DNA of 51,069 bases from NCBI GenBank assembly GCA_027488855.1, contig JAIYAV010000141.1, forward strand, positions 1 through 51,069, read 5' to 3'. The position numbers and the translations under genes were made by a program. Position 1 is the first letter of the stretch, and the number at the start of each line of letters is the position of its first letter. Below the pieces are notes generated by a model. That model was not told the origin of the DNA. It did not search any database and saw only the letters and a program-made list of their open reading frames with translations. Below, in pieces: positions 14,744 to 22,485 of the stretch. The DNA is from Saprospiraceae bacterium (GTDB taxonomy: Bacteria > Bacteroidota > Bacteroidia > Chitinophagales > Saprospiraceae).

Positions 14744-16282
14744 TTAATACAAGACGCCCATCCAAACTCTTTCCCGGTATTTTTGCTCATAATTGAGCGT
14801 GTACTGGGCTGCTTCTTCCTTGGTGGCAAACTCAGCCAGCACAATCCGGTATTTGAGCACTTCACTGAAATAGCGAATCCGTGCCTCCATAATGCCGTAT
14901 TGGTCGCGCACTTTTTTGAGGGTGCGTTGAGCATAATAGTCATTGAGGTCGAAATCGCCGATAAAGACGATGTAGCTGCTGGGCTCACCTGCTTTTTTGA
15001 CCGTACGGGTGGTTTTGTTGTCCAGTTCGGTATTGATCAAGTTCTTCATGACAAATTCCGGGGTAGGGGGCAAGGGGCGGTCTTCTTCCAGTTTTGCCCG
15101 GGAGTTGGTAGCGTTGTTGTGCAAGGGGCTACTTTCTTTTGTCGAGATAGAAGCTTCAAGATTGCTGGTGTTTTTTCCCAAATTAACCGAATCATTAGTA
15201 TCGTTCAGTGGGGTGGGGTTCACATCGGTAAGCGCCGCATTGCCGTTTGGATCGTGCTGTGTCGTATCGGAATTTGATTGAACGGGCTCATTGGGCAAAA
15301 GCACTGCTGAGCTGTTGTCCACTTTTACCGTATTGTCCACTTCTACCTTATTGTCCACTTCTACTTTATTGTCCACTTTTACCGTATTGTCTACTACTAC
15401 CGGATCAGATTGTTCTACCTTTTCAGGCCCCAGCTCTTTGGCGAGTTCTTTGGATTTTTTGCGCTCTTGTTCGGCCAAATCCAGTGCCTGGGCGTAATTT
15501 TCCAGATCTGCCCGAATGCGCAAATAAGCTTCCCGTACGGCAACTGGAATCACTGCGCCATTGCCAAGAATACCTTCCGCATTTTCAAGGGCATTAAAAT
15601 CGGCCAAATAGGCTTCGGCGAAGGACTTGTATTTCCCGGTGCGGTAGGGGAGTGGTTTTAAGACCCGATAGATGGATTCTGCTACTTCGATCCGGCCATT
15701 GAACAGATTGGCGTGGGCGAGGCGCATCAGGCTGAGGCTGTCCTGCAAATCATTGAAGGCCGAGGCTTCCAGTAGGGGCAGGGCTTCCTGGTAATGGCCT
15801 GTGCGCAAAAGATCCCAGGGGTCTTTTTGCTCCAACTGGGTTTCAACCAGCGCGGTCGCCTTTTTTTCCACAAGGGCTGGCTCCGTTCTTTCTTGCTCAT
15901 TTGCTTGGCGCAATAGTCGCTCGCGGCGTTCAGCGACTTCTTCGTTGAAACGTGCGCGTTGGAGGTCTTTTTCCATGAGCGCAATTTTTTGCAAGACTTC
16001 ATCGCGCCGCTGGATGGCTTGTTCGCGCATTTGCACGAGTCGATATACGATTCGTTCTACGCGCATGTCGGTTTCGTATACTTTGGAAGGACAAGCCACT
16101 CGCGCCGCGCGGTAAGTTTTGATGGCTGCAACGTAGTTGCCTACCCGGCTTAGGCTATCTCCACGCTGGAGGATGTCCGCATAGAGGGGGCAGTTGTCGC
16201 CTTGGGCAATCGCCTGGCTAAAGACAAACAAGCCCAGATAAAGGGTTAATACAATCGGATTTAGTGCTTGCATGACGTTCAA
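14744..16282 (-). CDS. TPR-like secreted protein with VDN hexapeptide tract and SPOR-like C-terminus
   Basis: The 512-residue protein has a signal peptide (to about residue 26, AIAQ). An alpha-helical region with tetratricopeptide-like pairs and a charged coiled coil (about residues 30-290) follows. A low-complexity linker contains VDN-type hexapeptides (near 293-322) and Asn/Thr-rich sequence. The last 80 residues (SSYIVFIGDFDL to VWMGVLY) look like a SPOR-type fold: strand, helix, then YRIVLAEFATKEEAAQY. SPOR domains bind denuded peptidoglycan in division proteins; whether this one does is inferred. It may be an envelope scaffold. ATG 16273 is an alternative start. Confidence 0.65.
   Translation of the reverse strand: MNVMQALNPIVLTLYLGLFVFSQAIAQGDNCPLYADILQRGDSLSRVGNYVAAIKTYRAARVACPSKVYETDMRVERIVYRLVQMREQAIQRRDEVLQKIALMEKDLQRARFNEEVAERRERLLRQANEQERTEPALVEKKATALVETQLEQKDPWDLLRTGHYQEALPLLEASAFNDLQDSLSLMRLAHANLFNGRIEVAESIYRVLKPLPYRTGKYKSFAEAYLADFNALENAEGILGNGAVIPVAVREAYLRIRADLENYAQALDLAEQERKKSKELAKELGPEKVEQSDPVVVDNTVKVDNKVEVDNKVEVDNTVKVDNSSAVLLPNEPVQSNSDTTQHDPNGNAALTDVNPTPLNDTNDSVNLGKNTSNLEASISTKESSPLHNNATNSRAKLEEDRPLPPTPEFVMKNLINTELDNKTTRTVKKAGEPSSYIVFIGDFDLNDYYAQRTLKKVRDQYGIMEARIRYFSEVLKYRIVLAEFATKEEAAQYTLNYEQKYRERVWMGVLY
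15315..15404. repeat. Five 18-bp tandem repeats inside the TPR/SPOR gene
   Basis: Five copies of an 18-bp unit (plus strand TTGTCCACTTCTACCTTA and variants) encode the hexapeptide VDNKVE or VDNTVK. The copies differ at a few positions and keep the reading frame. Whole-unit gain or loss would only change linker length. Confidence 0.8.
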
Positions 16283-16326
16283 GCTTTATGCGCTTATTTG
16301 AAAAAGCGCGAATTGTTCAGGGATGT

Positions 16327-16731
16327 TTATTGACAAATGCTCTCGAATCCTTTTTGTAGCTCAGGGTAGTCACTGGCACGGTAACTGTAGCCCCACTCGG
16401 AAGAATTCCAAACGTTGCAGTACTTCTTGCAGATGGCATCGAAAGAGCGTTTGGCTTCCTCGTTGCGCTGAGCTGCAGGTTGGCTGTCTTTCAGCAATTC
16501 GAGCGCTTCGGACAGGCGTATTTTGGCCAATTTGTACTCTTCGGCATCCAGGCAGGTACGGACATCTTCCATGGAGCGTTCAAAAAGGTACAAATTTTGC
16601 TTGAGTGCCAGATCCTTGGTTTTTTTGAGTTTGGAGGTCGTGAAAAAGGAGCTCAAGCCCAGGCCGAGGATCACGACAAGTAATACACCCAATGCAATAT
16701 TGAGCACTTGGATTTTGCTGCGGACATTCAT
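16327..16731 (-). CDS. Small single-pass membrane protein, unknown function
   Basis: From ATG 16731 the product has 134 residues. A short cytoplasmic N-terminus is followed by one membrane helix (VLNIALGVLLVVILGLGLSS) and a helical extracytoplasmic or cytoplasmic domain containing LFERSMEDVRTCLDAEEY. I do not recognise a family. The frame continues upstream to 16914 but lacks any feature there, so the internal start before the membrane helix is used. It lies 45 bp upstream of the TPR/SPOR gene on the same strand and probably shares its transcript. Confidence 0.6.
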   Translation of the reverse strand: MNVRSKIQVLNIALGVLLVVILGLGLSSFFTTSKLKKTKDLALKQNLYLFERSMEDVRTCLDAEEYKLAKIRLSEALELLKDSQPAAQRNEEAKRSFDAICKKYCNVWNSSEWGYSYRASDYPELQKGFESICQ

Positions 16732-16984
16732 TGTACATTCATTTTGGAGGTGATGAAATGTACTGATAGCGCAATGGTCTGGTGTTGCCATACGGGATGG
16801 GCAAACCAAAAGTTCTTGTTCATGGGTACTAAAGGATTTAAATACGGAAATGGGATGACATTCAGGTAGGTAGGTAGAAAAGCCTGATTCGGTAAGAATT
16901 TTTCTCAATAGCAACGCTAAGTTACATAAAGTATGCTAAACAGTAAAGCCTTTGCGTTGTTTTGACAAAAAAGTAGCAAAAGAG

Positions 16985-17383
16985 ATGGAGTCACTGGCAA
17001 AAAAATGGAGAAATTGGAGCCTGATGTGCATGGTTGTAGGCTCAATGGGGCTGGCCTTCACCAGTTTACCTGAAGAATATTGCATCAAATGGGTGGATTT
17101 GGATACCCATAATTTTGGAGAAGTGGAAAGTGGGAAGGAGGCAGACTGCAGCTTTACTTTTCGCAATTGTTCAAGCGATTCGGTTACCATCGCTAATGTT
17201 CGTCCTTCTTGTGGCTGTACTACACCCGAGTGGCGCGAAACACCCATTCCTCCCGATTCAACGGCTACGATCAACATCGAATTTAGCTCCCGCAAGGTTG
17301 GTTATTTTTACAAAATGGTCAAGGTGTATTTTAAGGAGTTTCCGCAGGCGGAGCGCTTGTATGTAGAGGGGACAGTGAAATAG
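16985..17383 (+). CDS. DUF1573 domain protein
   Basis: The 132-residue protein has an N-terminal hydrophobic signal/anchor (MCMVVGSMGLAFTS) and a DUF1573 immunoglobulin-like domain. Recognisable parts are HNFGEVESGKEADCSFTFRNCS, VRPSCGCTTPEW and PPDSTATINIEF. The family is widespread in Bacteroidota envelopes; its role is not established. ATG 16985 is favoured over upstream frame sequence from 16952, which adds eleven residues before the hydrophobic segment. A fold-back repeat follows directly after the stop. Confidence 0.75.
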   Translation: MESLAKKWRNWSLMCMVVGSMGLAFTSLPEEYCIKWVDLDTHNFGEVESGKEADCSFTFRNCSSDSVTIANVRPSCGCTTPEWRETPIPPDSTATINIEFSSRKVGYFYKMVKVYFKEFPQAERLYVEGTVK

Positions 17384-17525
17384 TTGAAAAGTTGAAAAGT
17401 TTGTAGTTGAAATGTCTCCGTCGGCCTAAAAGTTGGTTAAATGAGCTCATCTGAAGAAATTTGAACAAAAATTGAGCTGCCGACAACTTTTCAACACTTC
17501 AACTCTAAACTTTTCAACTATAAAC
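17381..17525. repeat. Fold-back repeat with GTTGAAAA-type arms
   Basis: The left arm (17381-17411) is built of GTTGAAAA units. The right arm (about 17482-17522) is the inverse, with AACTTTTCAAC units. Nearer the centre GTCGGC (17420-17425) pairs with GCCGAC (17479-17484). The whole spacer between two plus-strand genes can fold back on itself. No T-tract suggests a simple terminator. Confidence 0.6.
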
Positions 17526-17560
17526 GATTAATTTAGCGTTTCGAAAAAAACAAACAGCTT

Positions 17561-17947
17561 ATGCCATTGCGGGAAGAATTCCCAGAGGCGGGTTCAGATT
17601 ACATGGGCGGTACCAGTGACGGTTACGAATACCAGACCATTTTTGCCGGCTCTCGCCTGCCTGCGAGCTACGATATGGTACGGCAGTTTTTGAAGGAAGA
17701 GGGGTACGGAGAAGTTCCTATCCCCAAAGATGCCGAAGAGCTCAAATTGTTTCGCCTGCCTTCCCGCAACAAACAACTCCTGATGTTTGAAGACAATGGC
17801 TACATCCACAACCCCATCAAAATCCTTTTTCCGTACGATGGGCGCAATAAAAATACCCTGATCCTGTGTGTGTACAATGAGCAGGATCCGCAGCATTTGT
17901 TGAAGTTTCATCGGATTTTGGAAAGGAAAGCGGCGGTGGGGAGTTGA
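17561..17947 (+). CDS. Hypothetical protein
   Basis: The 128-residue protein is soluble with no signal peptide. It has a helical segment (YDMVRQFLKEEGYGEVPIPKDAEELK) and a C-terminal beta/alpha part (PIKILFPYDGRNKNTLILCVYNE, then LLKFHRILERK). I do not recognise a family. The even codon usage and the ATG placement 35 bp after the fold-back repeat suggest a real gene. Confidence 0.6.
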   Translation: MPLREEFPEAGSDYMGGTSDGYEYQTIFAGSRLPASYDMVRQFLKEEGYGEVPIPKDAEELKLFRLPSRNKQLLMFEDNGYIHNPIKILFPYDGRNKNTLILCVYNEQDPQHLLKFHRILERKAAVGS

Positions 17948-17987
17948 TTAAAAAAACAAAATTATTTTATTTTTTTAATTTAAAACT

Positions 17988-17995
17988 TATATTTG
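17988..17995 (+). promoter_or_regulatory. Bacteroidota -7 box before Rpn-type nuclease gene
   Basis: TATATTTG matches TAnnTTTG and lies 18 bp before the ATG at 18014, after an A/T-rich stretch. A transcript starting here would have a very short leader. Confidence 0.5.
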
Positions 17996-18013
17996 TATGT
18001 ATAAGCCAATACC

Positions 18014-19033
18014 ATGCATATTTCAAAAGACGCTTTGTGGAAAGGAGTTATCGAAAGTTTAGCAGAGGACTTCATTCGATATTTTTTCGCGCCATTTGTT
18101 CACCTCATTGACTTTGAAAGGGGGTTCGAGTTTTTAGACACAGAACTACAAAAGCTCATTCCCGATAATCCAGGAGGTAGGCGTCATGCGGATAAATTGA
18201 TCAAAGTTTGGCTAAAAAGTGGGCAAGAGATTTGGTTTTTGATACATGTAGAAATTCAAGGTTACCAAGATCCTCTTTTCAACCGACGTATGTTTGAGTG
18301 CTTTTATCGGCTATGGGAAAAATACCGGGTGCCGATTACAGGTCTAGCTGTCTATACGGATTGGGAACGCACCTATCATTTCTCCTCCTTTTCACAGGAA
18401 TACATGGGATCAACTTTTAGCTATCAGTTCAATAGCTATGTATTGCGTGATCATTTGCCTGCTGAATTGGCCCAAGACCCCAATCCCTTCGCAGCAATAA
18501 TGGAAGCAGCGTGGCAACATTTAGATTTGCCAGAAGACGAGCAAGATTTGAGAGCACTCAAGTTAGATTTGATTCAACGGCTTAAGCAACGCAATATTCC
18601 CGATGAGAAGATTAGCTTGATCATCGATTTTATAAAATACATTGCCCCCTTTACAAATTCAGAAATTCAAGCTAATTTTGATCAGGATTTAATCAACTTA
18701 ACTAATGCCAATATACCGATGGGACTTCGTGAAGCGATATTAGATGATGTTAAAAAACAAGGCCTCCAAGAAGGCTTGGAAAAAGGGCTTGAGCAAGGCC
18801 TTGAGCAAGGACGTGAAGAAGGACGTGAAGAAGGACGCGAACAAGGACGTGAAGAAGGATTAGTCCAAGGCATCGAAATAGGGGAAGCCCAAATGCTTGA
18901 GCACAGTGTTCCTCTGCTTGCTCAAAGAGGTCTGGGTATTGACGCTATCGCTGAAGTTTATCAAATCACAATGGAGCGAGTTGTTGAGATACTTGAAAAA
19001 CATGAGCTTGAAAGTTCAAGGGAAGAAGAATAA
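18014..19033 (+). CDS. Rpn-family PD-(D/E)XK nuclease-like protein
   Basis: The 339-residue protein resembles the recombination-promoting nuclease (Rpn)/putative transposase group. An N-terminal helical segment (LWKGVIESLAEDFIRYFFAPF) precedes the nuclease core RRHADKLIKVWLKSGQEIWFLIHVEIQG, where Asp and the ExQ pair correspond to PD-(D/E)XK residues. A LLNRRMFECFYRLWEKY-like helix and GLAVYTDWE follow. The C-terminal part holds a tract of QG/EG repeats (about residues 252-285) and a helical tail ending in EILEKHE. Such proteins are abundant and variable in genomes. The tract of 12-bp units could change length. It converges on lysS across a shared terminator. Confidence 0.75.
   Translation: MHISKDALWKGVIESLAEDFIRYFFAPFVHLIDFERGFEFLDTELQKLIPDNPGGRRHADKLIKVWLKSGQEIWFLIHVEIQGYQDPLFNRRMFECFYRLWEKYRVPITGLAVYTDWERTYHFSSFSQEYMGSTFSYQFNSYVLRDHLPAELAQDPNPFAAIMEAAWQHLDLPEDEQDLRALKLDLIQRLKQRNIPDEKISLIIDFIKYIAPFTNSEIQANFDQDLINLTNANIPMGLREAILDDVKKQGLQEGLEKGLEQGLEQGREEGREEGREQGREEGLVQGIEIGEAQMLEHSVPLLAQRGLGIDAIAEVYQITMERVVEILEKHELESSREEE
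18766..18870. repeat. Degenerate 12-bp tandem repeats in Rpn-type gene
   Basis: About eight imperfect units of the type GAAGGACGTGAA encode EGREEG and EQGLEQG. They lie between the nuclease core and the tail. The same Gln/Glu-Gly tract is common near the C-terminus of this family. Confidence 0.65.
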
Positions 19034-19052
19034 ATGAGAAAGCCCATAAAAA

Positions 19053-19093
19053 AAATGCCTGAGCAGACGATTAAACTTGTTGCTCAGGCATTT
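19053..19093. terminator. Bidirectional terminator between Rpn-type gene and lysS
   Basis: A perfect 13-bp stem, AAATGCCTGAGCA (19053-19065) and its complement (19081-19093), encloses a 15-nt loop. A T-run follows on the plus strand (19095-19100). A-run 19048-19055 gives a T-run on the minus strand. It therefore can end both converging transcripts. Confidence 0.88.
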
Positions 19094-19115
19094 ATTTTTT
19101 GGCCAATCAAATCGA

Positions 19116-20648
19116 TCACTCCCCCTTCTCCGGCCGCATCTGCGGAAAGAACAACACTTCCTGAATCGTATGGTTATTCGTCATAAACATGGTCAAACGG
19201 TCGATACCGATGCCCAAGCCTGAAGTAGGCGGCATCCCATATTCCAGTGAACGCAAGAAGTCTTCATCCATGGCCATGGCTTCGTCGTCGCCACGGGCCG
19301 CTAGTTGGAGTTGGTCTTCAAAGCGTTCGCGTTGATCAATGGGGTCGTTGAGCTCGGAGTAGGCATTGGCAATTTCTTTGCCACTGACAAACAACTCAAA
19401 ACGCTCCACCAAACCAGCTTTGCTGCGGTGCTTTTTAGCCAAGGGGCTCATTTCGATCGGATAATCGATGATGTAGGTGGGCTGGATCAGGTTCTTTTCC
19501 ACCTTAGCCCCAAAAATTTCATCGATCAACTTGCCACGGCCCATCGAGTTGTCAATGTCGATGTGCAGTTGTTTGCACAAATCGCGGAGTTGCGCTTCGT
19601 CCATTTCCGAAATGTCCACCCCGGTGTATTCCTTGATCGAATCGTACATGCTGAGGCGACGGTACGGCCCGGCGTAGTTGATTTCGTGCTCGCCAAAGTT
19701 GAGTACAGGATTGTCCTGGTTGATGGCGCGTGCGATGTGCTCCAGGCACTGCTCCACCATTTCCATCATCCAGTAATAATCTTTATAGGCTACGTAGATT
19801 TCCATGGCGGTGAACTCGGGATTGTGGGTCCGGTCCATACCTTCGTTGCGGAACATCTTGCCGATCTCGTATACGCCGTCAAAACCACCTGCAATCAAAC
19901 GTTTGAGGTACAACTCGTTGGCAATGCGCATGTACAACTTCATGTCCAACGTATTGTGGTGGGTCTCAAACGGCCGGGCAGCAGCTCCGCCGTGGATGGG
20001 CTGCAAAATGGGCGTTTCAACCTCCAACCAACCTTTGGCATCAAAAAAGCTGCGCATGGCCGAAATGATCCGGCTGCGGGTAATGAACGCTGCTTTGATT
20101 TGAGGATTTACCGTCAGGTCTACATAACGCATGCGGTGGCGCTGTTCAGGATCGGTGAAGGCGTCGTACACCTCGGTTTCCCCGGTCGCTTCGTTTACGC
20201 GGGTTTTAACCATCGGAAGTGGGCGCAGCGATTTGCTGAGCAGTTTCAACTCCTTGACGTGTACTGTAATTTCGCCCATTCGCGTGCGGAACACAAAACC
20301 CTTGATGCCAATGTAATCCCCAAAATCGAGCAAACGTTTCAAAACAATATCATACATTTCGAAGTTTTCCCCATCGGCGATGTCACTGCGCGAAATGTAG
20401 AGCTGGATGCGTCCGCTGCTATCCTGCAATTCGGCAAAAGTAACTTTCCCTTTTTCTCGTACCACCATCATCCGGCCAGCGAGTGCAACTGTCTCGAACT
20501 GTTCTGGAGCGTCGTCGTTGAATTGTGCTTTGATGTCGCTTGCCAGGGCGTTGACAACAAATGCTTCGGCAGGGTAGGGGTCGATGCCCATGCTGCGCAA
20601 TTCCTCCAGGTGTTCTCTTCGGATGATTTCCTGTTCACTTAAATGCAT
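19116..20648 (-). CDS. lysS: Lysyl-tRNA synthetase, class II
   Basis: The 510-residue enzyme charges tRNA-Lys. The N-terminal OB-fold anticodon-binding domain covers about residues 50-160 (VALAGRMMVVREKGKVTFAEL, GDYIGIKGFVFRTRMGE). The class II core has motif 1 near SRIISAMRSFFDAKGWLEVETPIL, then FETHHNTLDMKLYMRIANELYLKRL. Motif 2 is FRNEGMDRTHNPEFT and motif 3 is PPTSGLGIGIDRLTM near the C-terminus. Length is normal. It ends at the shared terminator with the Rpn-type gene. Confidence 0.97.
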   Translation of the reverse strand: MHLSEQEIIRREHLEELRSMGIDPYPAEAFVVNALASDIKAQFNDDAPEQFETVALAGRMMVVREKGKVTFAELQDSSGRIQLYISRSDIADGENFEMYDIVLKRLLDFGDYIGIKGFVFRTRMGEITVHVKELKLLSKSLRPLPMVKTRVNEATGETEVYDAFTDPEQRHRMRYVDLTVNPQIKAAFITRSRIISAMRSFFDAKGWLEVETPILQPIHGGAAARPFETHHNTLDMKLYMRIANELYLKRLIAGGFDGVYEIGKMFRNEGMDRTHNPEFTAMEIYVAYKDYYWMMEMVEQCLEHIARAINQDNPVLNFGEHEINYAGPYRRLSMYDSIKEYTGVDISEMDEAQLRDLCKQLHIDIDNSMGRGKLIDEIFGAKVEKNLIQPTYIIDYPIEMSPLAKKHRSKAGLVERFELFVSGKEIANAYSELNDPIDQRERFEDQLQLAARGDDEAMAMDEDFLRSLEYGMPPTSGLGIGIDRLTMFMTNNHTIQEVLFFPQMRPEKGE

Positions 20649-20655
20649 GATGTGT

Positions 20656-20736
20656 TATTTTTGTGTCCAAGTACCCATTCAAACCCATGATTTTAATCGT
20701 GGGTCGACGTGGTCCTTTTTTTGCGCTGCAAAAATA
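20656..20736. promoter_or_regulatory. Candidate divergent -7 boxes of lysS and HDAC-family gene
   Basis: On the minus strand TATTTTTG (complement at 20729-20736) could serve lysS with a leader of about 80 nt. On the plus strand TATTTTTG at 20656-20663 could serve the divergent gene starting at 20748. If both are used, the two transcripts would overlap at their 5' ends. Only the -7 type boxes are recognisable. Confidence 0.35.
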
Positions 20737-20747
20737 GAAAAACTTTT

Positions 20748-21650
20748 ATGCTTAAAATCGCTTACGATCCAATTTACAAGTACAAACTGCCGGAGGGACA
20801 CCGATTCCCGATGATCAAATACGAATTGATCCCCGAGCAGCTTTTGTATGAGGGTACGGTAAGTGAAAAAAACTTCTTCAGCCCGGAACCGCTGGACGAA
20901 GAAACCATTCTGCTCACTCATACTCGGGACTATTGGTTTCGCCTGCGTGACCAACAATTGACTGAACGTGAAATCAGGGCGATCGGGTTCCCGCTTACCC
21001 CACAATTGGTACAAAGGAGCCGGGTAATTGCCAGCGGAACGCTGCAATGTGCCCTTTATGCCCAACAATTTGGAGTGGCCTTGAACGTAGCCGGAGGTAC
21101 CCATCATGCTTATGCTTTTCGAGGAGAAGGATTTTGTTGCACCAACGACATCGCAGTAGCTGCCAATTATTTGCTACACCATAATATAGTACATAAAATT
21201 TTGGTGGTGGATTTGGATGTCCACCAGGGCAATGGCACGGCCCATATTTTCAGAAATGAGCCCCGTGTATTCACCTTCAGTATGCATGGGGCCAAAAACT
21301 TCCCCTTGCGCAAGGAGGTATCCGATTTGGATATTGGGTTGCCGGATGGGACGCAGGATCGGGCTTATTTGTTGATTCTGGAAAAAACATTGCCAACTTT
21401 ATTGGAAAATGTCCAACCCGAATTGGTGTTTTACCTGTCTGGCGTAGATGTATTGGCTAGTGATAAGCTGGGACGCTTAGGGCTTACGCTAGAAGGGTGT
21501 AGGGAACGAGATCGCTTTGTACTGGAAACCTGCAAACAAAATAAGCTACCTGTAGCCATTAGTATGGGAGGCGGCTACTCCGAAAGTTTGGCCATTATTG
21601 TGGAAGCACACGCCAATACCTACCGCATGGCGCAAGAAATATTTTTTTAG
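20748..21650 (+). CDS. Histone deacetylase family (acetoin-utilisation-like) deacetylase
   Basis: The 300-residue protein keeps the zinc-dependent deacetylase core: GGTHHA with the His pair at residues 119-120, GFCCTNDIAVAA, and VVDLDVHQGNGTA with zinc ligands Asp157 and His159. SGVDVLASD supplies the last Asp and SMGGGYS the C-terminal glycine motif. Bacterial members deacetylate small molecules, polyamines or proteins. The substrate cannot be told here. The start at 20748 is chosen because it matches the usual family opening; the longer frame from 20709 has no counterpart. It is divergent from lysS. Confidence 0.9.
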   Translation: MLKIAYDPIYKYKLPEGHRFPMIKYELIPEQLLYEGTVSEKNFFSPEPLDEETILLTHTRDYWFRLRDQQLTEREIRAIGFPLTPQLVQRSRVIASGTLQCALYAQQFGVALNVAGGTHHAYAFRGEGFCCTNDIAVAANYLLHHNIVHKILVVDLDVHQGNGTAHIFRNEPRVFTFSMHGAKNFPLRKEVSDLDIGLPDGTQDRAYLLILEKTLPTLLENVQPELVFYLSGVDVLASDKLGRLGLTLEGCRERDRFVLETCKQNKLPVAISMGGGYSESLAIIVEAHANTYRMAQEIFF

Positions 21651-21757
21651 GCACGTAAATGTTCATAAAGTCTATTTTTTGCCAAATAATAGGTGACTAA
21701 TTTGCAGGTATGCAGTCTGAAAGAATAGAAAAGAGCAGAAGAGGATGAGGTAGGGGC

Positions 21758-21785
21758 AAAAAAAAAGTCGCACTTTAAGCGCGAC
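21758..21785 (-). terminator. Minus-strand terminator-like hairpin in noncoding region
   Basis: Read on the minus strand, GTCGCGCT pairs with AGTGCGAC around a 3-nt loop (one G-T pair), followed by nine T. No annotated minus-strand gene ends here, so it may close a small RNA transcribed from the right. Confidence 0.6.
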
Positions 21786-21992
21786 CCTTACATATAATCC
21801 CATGAACATATCCAAAAAAAAATCTCTTGAGTCCGTTGATAGAAATATTCTTCCTTTCTTGCACAGGCGGAATATTCCATGTAACTTGGCCTCGCAATAG
21901 AATGCTAATTCTTTACCCCAACAACAAATTGTAATCTCACGAAAATATCTTTTTGCAATAATTCCATGAGCATGACCTAGTTACTACTTGAG

Positions 21993-22021
21993 GGCATTTC
22001 GTTTGAGAAATGCCTTTTTTT
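21993..22021 (+). terminator. Plus-strand terminator in noncoding region
   Basis: GGCATTTC (21993-22000) pairs with GAAATGCC (22007-22014) around a 6-nt loop, followed by seven T. It lies 340 bp after the deacetylase stop. It could end that transcript or a separate small RNA. Confidence 0.7.
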
Positions 22022-22419
22022 ATTTTTGAGCATGAAGATTGTTGCTTTAAAAGAAGTCGATCGTCCCGAAATTTCTTTCGGGACGACTGACCACTGACAA
22101 ATTATAATCCCATGAACATATTCAACTTTGAGTGCTGATCCTTTTATCAGCTTGGTGATCCGCTCACTTCATTTTCATTATCTCCTGATCACGATACAAA
22201 TATGCGACGCTTATTTACATACCACAAGGACATTTTTTGGGCATTGTGAAAAAAAGATACTCAGTATTTGCTTGTAAAAACATTGATTTTATAGGACTTA
22301 AAGGTAAGTATTGTGAAAATAATAATTTTTTTGGATAAGAAAAAAGAATTTTTTCTTTTGGCAAAAGGAGGTTTTGAGGGGGTGAACGGTTAAAAAAAAG
22401 CAAAAAAAAATAAAAAAAA

Positions 22420-22461
22420 GCGACCGCGCTACCATTTCCAGGCAACGCGGTCGCTTTTTTT
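22420..22461. terminator. Terminator of the coiled-coil protein gene
   Basis: GCGACCGCG (22420-22428) pairs with CGCGGTCGC (22446-22454) with a 17-nt loop. Seven T follow on the plus strand. On the minus strand an A-run at 22412-22419 gives the T-tract. It lies 31 bp beyond the stop of the minus-strand gene and can act in both directions. Confidence 0.8.
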
Positions 22462-22485
22462 GTCAGTACAGGGTAAAAAAAATCG

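Larger units (their letters stand above)
21651..22485. other. Large noncoding region with hairpins and a 22-bp direct repeat
   Basis: No convincing protein gene is present in 830 bp. Structures seen are a minus-strand terminator-like hairpin (21767-21785 with A9 at 21758-21766), a plus-strand terminator (21993-22021), a perfect 11-bp stem with a GAAA loop on the minus strand (22061-22086), and the terminator at 22420-22461. A 19-bp sequence, TATAATCCCATGAACATAT, occurs at 21793-21811 and again at 22103-22121, with the next four bases matching at three of four. The layout suits one or two small RNAs, but I cannot assign a known family. Confidence 0.45.

Noticed and set aside
19305-20642. 445-codon plus-strand open frame opposite lysS
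   Set aside because: It lies wholly antisense to a clear lysS, has no recognisable domains, and is explained by codon use of the real gene.
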